NCBI RefSeq assembly: GCF_003597395.2
Contig: NC_133773.1
Span: 143,892,909-143,956,908, forward strand
DNA: 64,000 bases
Source: Chelonoidis abingdonii
Lineage: Eukaryota > Chordata > Testudines > Testudinidae
Direction of reading: 5' to 3'
Position 1 is the stretch's first letter, and every line of letters starts with the position of its first letter. Made by a program: the position numbers and the translations under genes. Under the pieces are notes generated by a model. The model made no database searches and had not been told where the DNA came from. It worked only from the letters and a program-made list of their open reading frames with translations. This document shows, piece after piece, positions 45,000 through 57,049 of the stretch.

Positions 45000-45180
45000 A
45001 GTGCCAGACTGGGCAGCAGCAGACCTGAGTTCAAATCCTGGTTCTGCTATGTGAGCTGGGGCCAGTTGCCTCCCCCTCTGTACCTTTGCTACCCTTAGTC
45101 ATGTAACCGCTTTGGGTAGGGTCTCTCTCTCACTACAGCACTGGAGACCCCGATCCGGGTAGTACAAATAAGAAGTATCC
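45000..45180 (+). repeat. MIR-type SINE remnant
   Basis: GACCTGAGTTCAAATCCTGG and GGCCAGTTGCCTCCCCCTCT. Confidence 0.72.
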
Positions 45181-46084
45181 TGCTGACGACAGAGACGCAG
45201 CAGCAGGTCCAAACACAGTGGGTTCTGCACTAGGCCCGATGCAGCCGGCAGGGCCCACCTTGCCTGGCTCCTAGCAGGAGCTTACACAGTGCTTTTCCGC
45301 TCCGTCAGCAGGTAGTGAGTAGAGCTGACTGCAGGGCCCATTAGCTGGAGTTAAACTAACAAACGCAACCTTGGTGGGGCAGGGTCCCAGCTGCATTTTA
45401 TGGACAGTGATTGCAGCATGCAGATCCCCTCCTCTAACACACCACCCGGCTGACATCGTCTGATTGCAATGACCGGCCTGGGTTAACCTGCTCTTCTGAG
45501 CATCTGAGCGCCAGCAATGAATACAGCCCCAACCAAATCCTGTTTTTAACTCCCAATTGGAGACAGAGGAGCCTGCCAGAGGTTAACAAAGTTCAGCCCA
45601 TTTGCGGTCTGGCAGCCTGCCAGCATCTAATCTCCTAGGCCCTCCCGGCTCGCAGGGCTGAGTTGACCCAGGTGTCAAACACAAAGGCGGGCTGTTGGGT
45701 GTCAGGCACTTCATAACTCCAGCCTTCGATTAGCCAGAACAGAGAGTTAAAGAGCAAGGAAATAATATAAAAACAAGCATCACAAAAGGGTTTAAGCAGA
45801 GGAACATTTGGTAATTAACTTTTACAGACACAGACACAGCCCTGGAACTCCAAACGGCAGCATGTGAGACTCAGGCCATCCCTTTGCCTTCTCCGTGCCT
45901 CAGTTTCCCCATCAATTACATGACACGAATAACATTTCCCGCCCCTGCCAGGGCAGGCAAGCCATTATGCAATTTCATGTGTGAAGGCCTCAATCCCGTG
46001 ACTGGATCCATAGAGCAGCCCCTGGAATGGAGCCCTATGGCAGCCCCTTGATTTTGTGCTCGTGCCATGAAGAGTTACCATTCT
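45181..46084. other. Non-coding interval
   Basis: A MIR-like scrap at 45885-45960 (CTCCGTGCCTCAGTTTCCCC). No exon seen. Confidence 0.45.
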
Positions 46085-46345
46085 TACCTGTATTACAGCA
46101 GGAGCTAGAGGCTCCGACAGAGCACCAGGTCCCATTGTGCCAGGCGCTGTACAGACACAAAGCAAACAACAGCACCTGCCCCAAAGAACTTGCCATGGAA
46201 ATAGTGGAGAGGGACGAGGTTTGGGAGGGGAAATCGAGGCACAGCGAGGGGGTGCTGTGACCTGCCCACAGCCATGCAGCCGCTCGGCGCCGAGCTGGGA
46301 ATTGAACTCAGGGTCGTCTGTCCATTAGCCAGCACTGCTGCTATC
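46085..46345 (-). repeat. SINE/LINE-tail remnant of MIR type, antisense
   Basis: CCATTGTGCCAGGCGCTGTA, then AAATCGAGGCACAGCGAGGG, then GAGCTGGGAATTGAACTCAG and CATTAGCCAGCACTGCTG. Confidence 0.75.
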
Positions 46346-47876
46346 CATGAACTCGTGGATGGCGTGTTACAGAGCCGGGCCCTACACGTTTCACGCTGGC
46401 TCTCTGAGGCCCCCAGCAGAATAGGTCATTGCCTCAGGAAAGAGAGCAGAGATCGGCGATTGCTCACCCACTGGAAGGGAATGAGAGAGGTAGCCCCCCC
46501 CGCCGTCACAGGACAGCTACACTAGGGCTGCCGCAGCTTGTCTCAGGCACATTTAAAGGGCTGGCCCCAGGAAGGCATGCTGGGAAAAAATCAGACTCGG
46601 CAGTAAGCCAGCTCAGTAGGTCCAAGTTCCCATGCAGGTGTGTGAGATCTAGCACACCCCACTGGTAGGAGGAACTGAGACAGACCCACCATTCAGTGCC
46701 TCACAGAACTGGACTTATTCGAAGCATCCCTCCAGCTCCCCCGCCCCTCCCAAAGGCTGGGCCTCTGCTGCCGGGGGGGAAGCGAGAAGGCATGCAGCCC
46801 CCACTCTGTGCACAGTGGAAGATCTATGGGCACAGCCTTCCCCACCCCCTGGGCGCCCGCAGCTGTACCCATGTTCTGCACAGGATGCACCATTGGCAGG
46901 GGCCGGGCTGCCCAGGGAGGCAAAAGGGGCGTTTGCCTTGGGCCCGCAAACCCAACGGTCGCTTCTCACTGAAGTTCGGCTCAGCAGCCTCTGTCATGAC
47001 GCGGGGCTACCAGGCCAAACCTGAGTGACGCTGGGCCCCATAGAGAGAAAGCGGTAGTTGTGTGTACCACGTGAACCATTTCCAGGGGCTGTCCTGAATG
47101 GCTTCTCCCCCCAGCCTGGGCTCTGCCAGGGTTTGAAGAGCATCAATTAGGTCAAGCTTCTCTGAGGTAACGTTGCCCTAGATCTGCTCTCCCGGCCTCC
47201 TCCCCAGCCACACCACCACTGCTGGCAACTGTGCGTTCAGAGGGGTTGTACTAGACAATCGCCACTCCCACCTCCAACCCCGTCTCTGTCTCCTCTCCCT
47301 CTCCACACACTGTCTCTGTGCAGTTCACACGTGTCAGCAGCCTTGCACGTACCCTCCGGAAGTGAGCAACAAGGGCACGGAAGGGGCATCAAATATCAGA
47401 TGCATTTTGTGTGCGTGTCGGGGGCAGGGTGGAGGAAGGAACAATAAACCCACTCAGGCTGTGCACTTCGGACAATAAAACACACCGGGAACCAGAAAGT
47501 TTCATAGAGTTTCATTTGTAACCACGGTGAAATCTGCAATATTGCATCTAAGGCATAACAGGTGATACATACACATTCTGGCTCCCTCCCTTTCAACCCG
47601 CATCGAACAGCAGCACGACCCAGGAGATGCTCTGCATAAATTCTCATCTGTTTTGGTGATGGGACGGGATGCAGCATAAATACAAAGTGCAATAGGCAGA
47701 CAGACAGGTGCACGTGCTTCTTTGTGCTGCGACATGAAATTAACGTTCATTTGATCTTTCTTCTTTCACGATTTAGGACCCATTTTGCCTGATTAAGTCT
47801 GTGGGAGCAGCAAACTCTTCTGAGAGGAAAATCTGGCCCTATGGTTTGAACTAGGAAAAGTGAAGAGTATTATATG
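46346..47876. other. Non-coding interval, GC-rich in part
   Basis: Frames on both strands at 46693-47028 overlap and show no domain. No exon identified. Confidence 0.4.
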
Positions 47877-47925
47877 GGGATAAATTTGTTCATCTCTAAG
47901 GTGCCACAAGTACTCCTGCTCCTTA
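47877..47925 (+). repeat. Penelope-like element 2 pLTR fragment
   Basis: GGGATAAATTTGTTCATCTC then AAGGTGCCACAAGTACTCCT: the 3' tip of the pLTR seen at 36630-36667, without the ribozyme-like part. Confidence 0.8.
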
Positions 47926-48039
47926 TATGGGGATGAAATTAAAGCAATACCATCCATGTAATGCTCTATTTGGATGCCCAGGACTCTGAAATCAGTACCC
48001 TTTATTAATGTTCTTTCACCTCCACTGAACAGCCACCCT

Positions 48040-48260
48040 GGGTTATTATGGTAGGATTGTTTGTAAGTGCTGGAGAAACCAGGGCTGTTTAGCAGTGCAA
48101 GACAGCTTGTGAGAGTGGAGCTGTAAATGTGGGTTTGCTATGGTAGGGTTGCTTGTCAGTGCTGGGTGCACATCGTGGTTGTTGGTTTAGGGTTGCTAAT
48201 AAGCATCTGGCTGCACGCATTGGTTTGTTATGGCAGGGTGGTTTATCCTTGCTGGGTTGC
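48040..48260 (+). repeat. Degenerate tandem repeat, about 91 bp
   Basis: The motif ATGGTAGG-TTG-TTGTCAGTGCTGG recurs with ATGG at 48048, 48140 and 48230. Copies are strongly diverged. Confidence 0.5.
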
Positions 48261-48789
48261 TGGCGCTGAGGTTTTCTTTCTGAGAGGGTTGGAGGTTATA
48301 TAGCAATGTGCTGGGATAAAGACTTTCATGGACTCTGCAAGCAGATGCAAGAAGAAAAGGGAAGTGGAATTTTCTGCCTGATTCCCAACTGCAGCTTTGA
48401 TGGTGCCTCTTTGCAATCAGTGCAGAGTAAGAAGATCCTGCAGCCAGCAGAAGGCACAGAACACAATACGTTGACACAGACTGGGTATGGAGGAAGGAAT
48501 AAATGAGACACCCATATCAGCACAGGTTCATTTGCAAAACATACGGCGCCAACACAGATGTGAAAAGGACATGAAATACTGGGTGCAAATAACACAGGGG
48601 TTTGGCAATACACTTCTCTTTCTTAGCCCAACCTTCTTCATGGGGAAAGCCTGGACTCTAGTTTAACCCAGCTTCCACTAAATCGCAGCAGTCTGATGAC
48701 TACAAACAAACATGGACGCAGTTTCTGACCTGAAATGCCTGTCAGTGGGGCTGGGGCGGTTTGGGGACCGGAATGGCAACCATATAACT
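48261..48789. other. Non-coding interval
   Basis: Nothing recognised. Confidence 0.4.
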
Positions 48790-49015
48790 GCACCTGGCAT
48801 TGGACTCTGTCGGTAGACAGGATACTGGACTAGATGGACCTTTGGTCTGACTCAGTCTGGCCCTTCTCATGGTTAGGACGAAACTCCCCCATCAGCAGGC
48901 TACTCCATCACTGACTTTGACAGAGTTGCTTGCAGCAGTTGGGGCTGGCCACTGTTGAAGAGGTGATATTGGGATAGATGGATTCTTGATCTGAGCCAGC
49001 CTGGTGATTTCTTTT
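48790..49015 (+). mobile_element. Two adjacent CR1 3' tails
   Basis: GACTAGATGGACCTTTGGTC at 48830 and, after a spacer, a second more diverged tail GGGATAGATGGATTCTTGATC at 48970. Confidence 0.7.
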
Positions 49016-49400
49016 CAGAGCTGTGTATGTTCTTCAGGGCAGGGGCTGTTGTCTCTTGCGATTGCAAAGGGACTGGCATGTTCTGGTGCTAGCGCAATAA
49101 TTAATAACAACGTATAAAGGATTTAGGGCTCATTTCCTCTCCTCTCGATCCAGCAAAGCACTTAATCATGCACTTCTTCGGGGCTTCCATTTAAACATAG
49201 GCTTAAGCACCGGGCTCGATGGGGACCACAGGGTCACCTTTCATTGCGCACTGTGCAAAACACATAGTGGTTCAGATACTTACTGAAACCGACCTACTGG
49301 ACCAAACTCTCATCCCACTGGAGTCAATGAGAAAGCTTCCATTTATTTCAGTGGGGCTAGGATTGAGCCCACAGACAACAGGAATAGTGGAATAACCTTA
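49016..49400. other. Non-coding interval
   Basis: Nothing recognised. Confidence 0.4.
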
Positions 49401-49408
49401 TCAGAAAG

Positions 49409-49532
49409 TAGAGTGACCAGATGTCCCAATTTTTATAGGGACAGTCCTGATTTTTGGGTCTTTTTCTTATATAGGCTCCTATTACTCCCAACCCTCGTCC
49501 CGATTTTTCACACTTGCTGTCTGGTCACCCTA
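49409..49532. mobile_element. Short hAT MITE, copy 3
   Basis: TAGAGTGACCAGATGTCCCA to GTCTGGTCACCCTA, 124 bp, flanked by the exact 8-bp direct repeat TCAGAAAG at 49401-49408 and 49533-49540. Confidence 0.94.
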
Positions 49533-49540
49533 TCAGAAAG

Positions 49541-52205
49541 GGACATTGGTCTTTGCCTTTCATGTCCTTATTTTGGAAAGCGCTCACTTACTGGGGCAAT
49601 GGACACAGGACAACAACCTCAATAGACCAGGTCCATCTAGTCTAGGATACTGCCTCCAAGAGTGGCCAAGGCTAGAAGCTTTAGAAAAAGACATAAAACC
49701 CTTTTAATCCAGCTAGCTATACTGGGGGGAAATTAATTCCTGAGCCCAGTTAGTGATCATATTTTGCCCTGAAGTATGAGGATGGGCAACAAAAGGAAAT
49801 GCAAATGCTGCTCTCATACAGAGAAATATGCATGTCCAAATACTACAATCCTTACTCGGGCACAACTGCCACTTACTTCAGTGGAATTTGGACTGATTAG
49901 GAACCACAGAATTTGGCTCCCAATTCTTTAAAAAAGAGAGAGAGAAAAAAGAAAAAAAAAGCGCATTAGGCTATGTCCCTCAATAATATCATGTGGCAGT
50001 GAGTTCCACAGGTCAGATAGTGAGTGTGTTTTAAATTATTGCCTTTTATCACCAAATCCTAATTTAGCAGTTGAGGGACATTAAACTGATTGTAATGTTG
50101 TATATTTCATTAGTGTTGCCATCATTTAATTTAACATTGCATTTGGAGTGACATGTTTCTTCAGGGGAGGAGAGGGAACGGGAAACTAACATTGCATTGT
50201 CTGGCTCATGTGCTTATTCCTTCAGTATGAATTCACTCTGTTTCCCTTTAACGTGTCTGCATACTGTGATGAGGAGAGTATCTGGTTAGGGGATGCGTAT
50301 GAAAATGAAGAGTGCTATAGAAAGAAATCCTTGTAGCCCTTCTGAAAGCAGAACCCCTGCTGAAGGGTGAGGGAGGTTTGTTCCAGAAATTACAATCAAA
50401 TCCTGCCTTGCATTTGGTTATTCTAAATTCGAATCCTATTCTTCTTCACAGTCTGCTCCTGCAGTCCCTATGTAGGCAAAGATCACACTCAGTGACCTCA
50501 GCAGGAGCAACAGGTGCATTGTAACTCACCTTACACTACACAACGCTTTTCATCTTCGATATGCTTTATATACGAGCTAATTCATCTACATTGCACAGAG
50601 GGCGAAACTAAGGCAGAGAGACTTATGCAAGGCCACGGAGAAAGGTGTGACTGGAACTCAAGAGCACTTGTCTTGTAGGCCATTATGTGGACCACATTTC
50701 CTTTGCTAAGGACTGCATGACCAGTCATCTACACTGTCTCCGCAAAGCCTCGCAGTCTAACTGTGCCCTACCAAACAAGGCCTTTTCTCAGCGGTGCATT
50801 GATATTCAAGCTTTACAGAATGCAGCATATAAAACAAGGGTAAAATAACAAATATTCCAAAGTGGTATCGGTTACACGCTGCTTCTGAAAGGTTATGGTG
50901 CATACGTCATCATTGCAAAGTTATAGCTGCTTTTTGGCAACAGTCTAGCATCCAAGAGCGTATGTTTCTTTTCCGTCTCTGTACTGCAACGCAGGCTGAC
51001 GGGGAGTGGTCACTGATGTCAAACGGTGCCGTGCAGTATCCCAGGATGTACTAGATGCTCTGGCATGCGCCAGTGCTGGTTCAGCTGAAAGGTTTGACCA
51101 GTTTCATAGCAGCGTAGTTCTAAGGAAGGGAAGGAAATGACAGGAGGGAAAGAATGGACATAAAGCAGATACAATATAACGGCACATATATGTTAAAATG
51201 TTCTTCCTTTACATTGCTGCACAGTCCCAGCTTCATGGCAGAAACCGGTATAGAACTCACATCCTCAGTCTGCTAAAAGACAGGTCTATTACCTGTGAGC
51301 TAAAAGGGACTCACCTCTGGTTAGCAGCAGTACAGGGCCTATGATACACAGACAAGTGCTTCTGATTCCATCCAGTAGAGACCAGACGTGTCCATACTCA
51401 TTAGTCACTAAACCATCGTAGTAACTCTCCAATTCTGTTTTCTCTTTCCATCTTATTTTTAAGATATCCAAAGTCACACCTCTTCCCACACAAGTGTGTG
51501 CAGGGTGCTGCTGCCTGTCTCCTCCCATCAGCCCTGTCCTCAAACAGCCCCATCACCAGCCTCCTTGCTGCAACTGAGTTTTTAAACCCTTCACTGACTT
51601 CCTCCAATCACTCTTTCTAGTCCCACTGGCCCCTTAGCACCTGCTCCCTCTCTGTGCTCTTGTCCAATCTCATTGCCATGGATGCAAGAACCTTCTTCTC
51701 TGGAGATCCTGCCCTCTAGAACAGACTCCCTGTATTGCTTCGACCTCCGCTGAAAGCTTCCCCTCTCTCACTTCCTTGTGTGTTCCTCTTAGTGCATTTC
51801 CCCTCTGTTATTGGCCTCATGGGGCAATGTGGCATGCCCCGCAATGCACACCGCCATACATTGTCCCTTTACGGTTTCCGTGATTTCGACCACTTTCTGA
51901 GAACCTTGGCAATTATGTACACTGCAAAGTGTCTCGGGACACAGATTGCATGGAAGGCACTATACAGAATAAAGCCAGGGCATGTCACAGTCTACTGTAG
52001 GCAGAATGTCCCGCTTTAAAAAGGAGATGATAGTAACATGCTGGTTATCAAGATCTAATAGAAATATGTTAATAGGCACGTGTATATCATTTGGAAAGAG
52101 CTATATTTAAACTAGCTTTGATTCACACACACATGCCCCCCCCCCCCAGCCAAATTGGAAGTTTCTTCCAAATACACTGAATTTAATTGGCACAGGATGT
52201 TCTAG
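49541..52205. other. Long non-coding interval
   Basis: A MIR-like antisense scrap at about 50560-50700 (AGAGGGCGAAACTAAGGCAG) and a poly(C) run at about 52136-52148. Small frames around 51289-51607 and 51735-52019 lack any recognised domain. Confidence 0.45.
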
Positions 52206-52852
52206 CTTAGAATCATAGGACAGGAAGGGACTTCGAGAGGTCATCTAGCCCAGTCCCCTGCAGTCAAGGCAGGACTAAGTACTATCTAGACCATCCCTGA
52301 CAGGTGCTTGTCTAACCTGCTCTTTAAAATCTCCAGTGATGGAGATTCCACAACCTCCCTAGGTAATTTTGTCCAGTGCTTAACCACCCTGACAGTTAGG
52401 ACGTTTTTTCTAATGTCCAACCTAAACCTTCCTTGCTGCAATTTAAGCCCATTGCTTCTTGTCCTATCCTCAGAAGTTAAAGAGAACAAGTTTTCTCCCT
52501 CCTATAATCATAGAAGATTAGGGTTAGAAGAGACCGCAAGAGGCCATCTAGTGTAGTCCAATCCCCTGCTCAAAGCAGGACCAACACCAACTAAATCACT
52601 CCTCCTTGTAACAACTTTTTATGTACTTGAAAACTGTTATCATGTCCCTTCTCAGTCTTCTCGTCTCCAGACTAAACAAACCCAATTTTTTCAATCTTCC
52701 CTCCTCGGTCATGTTTTCTAGACCTTTCACCATTTCTGTTACAAATACGGTGCCCAGAACTGGACACAACACTCCAGGTGAGGCCTTATGGGCATGGTGT
52801 AGAGCAGAAGAATTACTTCTCGTGTCTCGCTTATAACACTCCTGCTCCGCAA
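52206..52852 (-). mobile_element. Two adjacent minus-strand CR1 3' fragments
   Basis: The first begins GAATCATAGGACAGGAAGGG (52210) and continues to TTCTCCCTCC. The second begins ATAATCATAGAAGATTAGGG (52505) and continues through CATGTCCCTTCTCAGTCTTC and GAACTGGACACAACACTCC to about 52850. They belong to different subfamilies. Confidence 0.9.
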
Positions 52853-53457
52853 GGAGTCATTCTGTTGTTTTTAAAAAACAAAAACTAAAAGCACATTACA
52901 AGCAAGCTCTTTTGAAAAGCACAAGTAAAGTTTGACCAAAGGCATCATGATAAATTACAACGCATAGAGGATTAGGAGGCTGTTTGCCAATTGAGCGTCA
53001 CTAATAATGCCATAAATCAGGAGAGCAAAACTGGGGCTGCTTACCAGAAGTCATTAGAAAAGCCTCCAGTGGAATAGAACTTTCTAATTAATTATACATC
53101 ATTTGTCTTTCCGAGTCTGTCCTCCAGAATAGTATTATTTTTATGATTTGACTGGTTTCATTCTGGAGGTGAGCAGATTTCCTGTCCAGCTATGAATTTC
53201 TATTAACAAAGTGCTGAAAGCCAACTAGGATTATCAATCAGTGCAGAAAGCAAGCTGTAATTAGAATTAATGGCAATGGAAGCAAAGCTGAGCTTGCACA
53301 GCACAAATAAGAGCTTGAAAGAGGAGTAAACAGCTGTGTGAAAAACAGAGCAGAATCCAGCTGGAAGAAGTGTTACATTTTTCTATTTTGGTTGCGGCTA
53401 AAATCTTGACAATAAGCACTTTGTCAGGTAGATAACTTTACCGGGGTATTCCCTACA
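52853..53457. other. Repeat-free interval, candidate conserved non-coding element
   Basis: 52960-53400 contains no recognisable repeat and dense AT-rich motifs such as CTTTCTAATTAATTATACAT and AATTAATGGCAATGGAAGC. It looks like an ancient regulatory element, but this is inference from texture only. Confidence 0.4.
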
Positions 53458-53900
53458 TTTCATAGATTCAGAAGGCCTCTAGTCTGAACTTCTGCCTAAC
53501 AAAGACTGGAGAATTTCATCCAGTGACGTGCATAGTGGAAGGCAATATCCGTCCTTATTAAGTCAAGTTCAAATGGAAAGCCCAGTTAGGTCAAAGGGGG
53601 TCTTTCCATTGACTTCAGTGCACACTGGATCAAGCCCTAAGTGAGAGGTATCAAGCCTGACAACCGGTGGTGGAACTAGAGCATATCTTTTAGAAAGCCA
53701 TCCAATCTCAATTTAGAGAATTCAAGAGATGATGAATTTACCACAGCTCTTGGTAAGTTTTTCCAGTAGTTAATTACACTTGCTGTTAAAAATAGCATCA
53801 TAAATCCCTTTGGAATTTTTCTAAGTTCAGCTTCCAGCCCCTGGATTTTATTATGCTTTAGCCTGCTGATTAAAGATGCCCCTGATGGCAGACTAGGTAG
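53458..53900 (-). mobile_element. Old CR1/L3-like fragment
   Basis: TTTCATAGATTCAGAAGGCC, then CATCCAATCTCAATTTAGAG, then TACCACAGCTCTTGGTAAG and AGTTCAGCTTCCAGCCCCTG. Strongly diverged. Confidence 0.75.
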
Positions 53901-54964
53901 AGGGTATATAGGAGGATAGGAAATTTCCAGGGCACATCACCATCAGAGTCCTTATGTGCAGAGGTAATGGTAAAGATTATAAGTGGCAACCACTGTGTAA
54001 GTAAAGTTAGTTCAGGTTGTGAAGTAATCCGGCTATGTGGAATAGACTCCACTGTATTCAGGAACCTCAGACTATCAGCTTTTCAATATTTTGTTTCCAT
54101 TTTTGCAAAACCTGACAAATTTTAGAGACAACCCGCCAAACCTTGCAGCTTTCAGGATGTTTTTCGAGTGGAAATGGTTTCATCGTCAATTGAAAAACAT
54201 CAATTTCCAATCATCTGCCAAAGTTCAACATTTCTGTAGCAAAGCCCACAAAAATGGGATTTTGGTACATCTCCATGGGAAAATGTGGTATATGGCAAAA
54301 AAAATCATGAAAAAAAGCAATGGATTCACAAAACAGCATGGAATGGAAGTGCAAACAGGGTTTTCTTTTTTAAAATATTGCCAAAAAATATTGTTTCTGC
54401 TGTTTGCAGAAAGCCTTGGTGGGAAGAAGGACATTCTTGTGAGTAAGTCTTGAGGTTAGGCCTGAGGAGATCTTTGTTCTATCCTCAGATCTATCACAGA
54501 CTTGCTTTATGACTTTGGAAAAGTCACTTAGCCCCTGAATCGGCTAAACATGTGCTTAAATCCACCCCTAAGTCTTTAGGTGCTCTGCTCATCTGCGGCC
54601 TTCTCAATTCTCTCCTCTGTACAATGAGTAAAACACCTCCCCAAGCTCACAGTTCAGTTGTGGAGCTAAATTCACTGATGCTTCTAAAATGAGCTGAGGA
54701 TGAACCCAATTAAATCAACTGTAAATCTCCCCTTGACTTAAATGGGGGTGCAGAATCAAACTGTGAGAGCCACGGATGGCAGGAACTATGCCAGGGCAAA
54801 GTCCTATTGCAGAAAGCCCATGGCTTGGACCTACGGATTGGCCATTTGCTCTTGGAATGGCTGATGACAATGGCTGCCAGAAGCTGGCATTATTACATTG
54901 GGCATGGAAGCCAATTCATGAGTCAGCTGGTTTGTTTCTGTTTCTTGACAGGTTCCTTTCTGAC
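53901..54964. other. Non-coding interval
   Basis: A MIR-like scrap at about 54465-54620. The 120-codon frame at 54091-54453 has no recognised domain. Confidence 0.45.
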
Positions 54965-56815
54965 TGAAATTCAAGGCTCTTCAAGCTGTCATGGGATAAG
55001 AGGGAAGGTCCTCTCATGGACTGGTAACTGGTTAAAAGATAGGAAACAAAGGCTAGGAATAAATAGTCAGTTTTCAGAATGGAGAGAGGTAAATAGTAGT
55101 GTCCCCAAGGGATCTGGAGGGACATTCAACATATTCATAAATGATCTGTGCAGAGTCCTACACTTAGGAACGAAGAATCCCATGCCCCGCTACAAGCTGG
55201 GGACCAACAGGCTAAGCAGCAGTTCTGCAGAAAAGGACCTGGGGATTACAGTGGACGAGAAGCTGCATATGAGTCAGCAGTGTGCCCTTGTTGCCAAGAA
55301 GGCCAACGGCATATTGGGCTACATTAATAGGGGCGTTGCCAGCAGATCAAGGGAAGTGATTATTCCCCTCTATTCGGCACTGGTGAGGCCACACATGAAG
55401 TACTGCATCCAGTTTTGGTCCCCCCACTACAGAAGGGCTGTGGACAAATTGGAGAGAGTCCAGCGGAGGACAATGAAATTGATTAGGGGGCTGGGGCACA
55501 TGACTTATGAGGAGAGGCTGAGGGAACTGGTCTTATTTAGTCTGCAGAAGAGAAGAGTGAAGGGGGGATTTGAAGCACCTTCAACTACCTGAAGGGGTCT
55601 AAAGAGGATGGAGCAAAGCTGTTCTCAGTGTGGCAGATGACGAAACAAGGAGCCATGGTCAAGTTGCTGGGGGAGGTCTAGGTGGGTATTAGGAATACTA
55701 TTTACTAGGAGGGTGGTGAAGCACTGGAATGGGTTACCTAGTGAGGTGGTGGAATCTCCATCCTAGAGGTTTTAAGGCCCAGCTTGACAAAGCCCTGGTT
55801 GGGATGATCATTGGTTGGTCCTGTTTGAGCAGGGGGTTGGACTAGATGACTACAGGTCTCCTCAACCCTAATTTCTATGATCTATGATCTGGAAAAAGGG
55901 GAAACAGTGAGGTGGAAATTTGCAGATGATACAAAACACTCAAGATAGCTAAGTCCAGGCAGACTGTAAGAGCTACAAAAGGATCTCAAACTGGGTGACT
56001 GGGCAACAAAGGCAGATGGAGTCAGTGTTGATAAATAAAGTGATGCACATTGAAAACATAATCCAACTGTACATATAAAAATGGGTTAAATAGCTGTTAC
56101 CACTCAAGAAAGACCTGAGTCATTGTGGTAGTTCCTGAGACATCCATCAGTTTGCAGCAGCAGTCAAAAAAGGAACAGAATGTTGGAAATCATAAGAAAG
56201 GATAGATAATAAGACAGAAAATATTATGTTGCCTCCATAAAATCATGGTACGCCCAATCTCAAAAGATATATTGGAATGGAAAGGTTCAAAAAGGGCAAC
56301 AAAATGATTAGGGGTAGGAACAGCTTTCATATGAGGAGAAATTAATAAGACTGGACTTTTAGCTTGGAAAAGAGTGACTAAGGGGAATATGATAGAGTCT
56401 ATAAATAGACTGGTGTGGAGAATAAAATACTCCTTCTCATAAACCAAGACTAGGGTCACCAATGAAATAAATATGTAGCAGGTTTAAACAAAAAAGGAAG
56501 TATTTTCACACAACGTGCAGTCAGTCTGTAGAAATCCTTGCCAAAGGATGTTGTGAGGCCAAAACTAGAACATGTTCAAAAAGAACTAGATATTCTGAGA
56601 GGTCCACAATAGCTATTAGCCAGGATGGGCAGGAATGGTGTCCCTACCCTCTGTTTGCCAGAAGCTGGGAATGGGTGACAGGGGATGAATCACTTGATGA
56701 TTACCTGTTCTGTTCATTCCCTCTGGGTCACCTGGCATTGGTCACTGTCAGAAGACAGGATACAGGGTTAGATGGATCTTTGGTCTGATGCTGTATGGCC
56801 ACTCTTACGTTCTTA
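54965..56815 (+). mobile_element. CR1 LINE (outer), split by a second CR1
   Basis: Left part 54965-55137: CTCTTCAAGCTGTCATGGGA to TTCAACATATTCATAAATGATC. Right part 55889-56815: ATCTGGAAAAAGGGGAAACA, then TTGCAGATGATACAAAACAC, to the tail GATGGATCTTTGGTCTGATG. The two halves join in the natural order of a CR1 RT (between motif B, NIFINDL, and motif C), showing that the middle is an insertion. Confidence 0.9.
55138..55888 (+). mobile_element. CR1 LINE (inner, younger) nested in a CR1
   Basis: Starts TGTGCAGAGTCCTACACTTA and ends CTAATTTCTATGATCTATG. It encodes KDLGITVDEKLHMSQQCALV, then AKKANGILGYINRGVASRSR and LVRPHMKYCIQFWSPHYRRA, the CR1 thumb/C-terminal region, before indels break the frame near 55575. 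The 261-codon frame at 54807-55592 is a chimera of unique DNA and both CR1 copies, not a gene. Confidence 0.88.
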
Positions 56816-57049
56816 TATTCTATTCACAGTAAGCCTTAGCTCTGGCACTGTCAAGTCCCCAAGAGTCTCTGGTGGAAATGCACCCCAGGTAAGGAGATGG
56901 AAACAGGTTCCACACACCTCAAGATCTGGGACCTTTGACAACACTGTTCTGGACAGTACAAAGCAAGGAGGGCTCTGTACTCATAGGCCCATCTATGGAA
57001 ACACAATTCCTCCTTGGTAACATCCTGTGACACTAAATAACCTGGCCAA
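56816..57049. other. Short spacer, may belong to the next element
   Basis: No frame or repeat end can be assigned. Confidence 0.35.

Noticed and set aside
46693..47028. GC-rich overlapping frames suggesting an exon or CpG-island promoter
   Set aside because: No domain or splice sites identified and CpG does not appear enriched by eye.
54807..55592. 261-codon plus-strand frame
   Set aside because: A chance fusion of unique DNA with outer and inner CR1 copies.
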